Assembly: GCF_000003605.2 (NCBI RefSeq)
Contig: NW_003116948.1
Coordinates: 384,512-403,263, forward strand
Length of the DNA stretch: 18,752 nucleotides
Origin: Saccoglossus kowalevskii
Taxonomy: Eukaryota; Hemichordata; Enteropneusta; Harrimaniidae
Direction: 5' to 3'
In this document: piece after piece, positions 18,239-18,752 of the stretch
Numbering within the stretch: position 1 is the stretch's first letter
Layout of the letters: each line of letters begins with the position of its first letter
Program-made: the position numbers and the translations under genes
Notes under the pieces: generated by a model
What the model was told of the DNA's origin: nothing
What the model saw: only the letters and a program-made list of their open reading frames with translations
The model's database searches: none

Positions 18239-18271
18239 GTCCCCGTTCGGACGCAGTCCGAAAACGGGGAC
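18239..18271. repeat. GC-rich hairpin at the edge of the satellite-like array
   Basis: GTCCCCGTT-CGGAC-GCA-GTCCG-AA-AACGGGGAC folds as 9 plus 5 base pairs with a two-base bulge and a three-base loop. It stands out in an AT-rich setting and is followed at once by GCGTCCGTGCGTCCGTG and then the repeat units. It probably marks the terminus of the repetitive element. Confidence 0.85.
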
Positions 18272-18289
18272 TTATGTTTTGCCCTGTGT

Positions 18290-18752
18290 GCGTCCGTGCG
18301 TCCGTGATCACCTGTATCTTGAACATGCATGGACCGATTAAGTTCAAACTTCACTCATACATCACACCTTATATGGGACATATGCACATGCATTTTTTTC
18401 ATGATCCGATTAACGATAGCCGAATAGCGGCCATTTTAAGGCCGAAAATGCATCAAAATCGCACATTTTCACCATTCCGGACCCGGATCTCAGTTATGCA
18501 TGGACGGATTTTGTTCAAATTTGGTACATACATTAAACATAATAGGACCTTGATGCACGTCATTTTTTTTTTTTGGATCGGGTTCGAAATGGCCGACTGG
18601 CAGCCATTTTGTTTTAAAGAATTCAGTTCTGGATCCGTATCCGAGACATGTCTGGATTGATCAAGTTCAAACTTCACACACACAAGGTACATCATGTCAC
18701 AAATATGTATGTGCATTTGTTTCATGATCTCATTAACGATAGCCGAATAGCG
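18290..18752. repeat. Degenerate tandem array, alternating units, open at the right edge
   Basis: Three units are anchored by CATGCATGGACCGATT (18324), TATGCATGGACGGATT (18495) and CATGTCTGGATTGATC (18647), spaced 171 and 152 bases. Each is followed by GTTCAAA(C/T)TT. Units 1 and 3 share TTAACGATAGCCGAATAGCG exactly 323 bases apart and resemble each other more than unit 2, suggesting a dimeric higher-order unit. Open frames 18274-18660 and 18453-18725 fall inside it and are by-products. The array runs off the window. Confidence 0.85.

Noticed and set aside
18274-18660. 128-residue plus-strand open frame
   Set aside because: It runs across the tandem array; its repeated HG-x-I-x-FK-like pieces mirror the DNA repeat units, and it has no domain or splice context.
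18453-18725. 90-residue minus-strand open frame
   Set aside because: Opposite-strand by-product of the same array.
1-18752. CRISPR array, phage or bacterial mobile system
   Set aside because: No regularly spaced identical repeats with unique spacers, no ribosome binding sites and no compact genes; the spliced animal gene structure excludes a prokaryotic source.

Overview
The window is nuclear DNA from an animal, most likely a marine invertebrate. It is AT-rich, and its coding sequence is split into short exons (41 to 141 bases) with GT-AG introns of 0.27 to 2.3 kb. The introns hold short inverted-repeat elements, a tRNA-like SINE remnant and several local tandem duplications. I cannot fix the phylum from this sequence. 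No bacterial genes, operons, CRISPR arrays or rRNA genes were seen.

The main content is one gene on the minus strand. It can be rebuilt from twelve coding exons between 18032 and 3194. Every junction is GT-AG, all phases agree, and the joined frame (1287 bases, 428 codons plus a TGA stop) is open throughout. The protein is a tubulin tyrosine ligase-like enzyme of the TTLL9 type, a ciliary and flagellar tubulin polyglutamylase. The ATP-grasp core is complete. Only the exon carrying the initiator methionine is missing, and it probably lies beyond 18752.

At the left edge (93-627, plus strand) are the last two coding exons of a second gene, which encodes a charged, probably coiled-coil C-terminus that I do not recognise. 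The two genes converge tail to tail. About 2.57 kb of AT-rich sequence separates their stop codons (628-3193) and holds the 3' UTRs, candidate polyadenylation signals and a long perfect hairpin at 1241-1305.

Repeats by region: five MITE-like elements with TACTGTA termini, in two subfamilies (220-411, 6979-7189, 10044-10254, 10497-10683, 13336-13548); tandem duplications with units of about 141 bases (5338), 146 bases (7380), 69 bases (9180) and 111 bases (15777); a SINE head at 16746-16820; and, at the right edge, a GC-rich hairpin followed by a degenerate satellite-like array (18239-18752). No new multi-gene system was found. The most useful results are the reassembled TTLL9 gene, the UTR hairpin and the repeat families.
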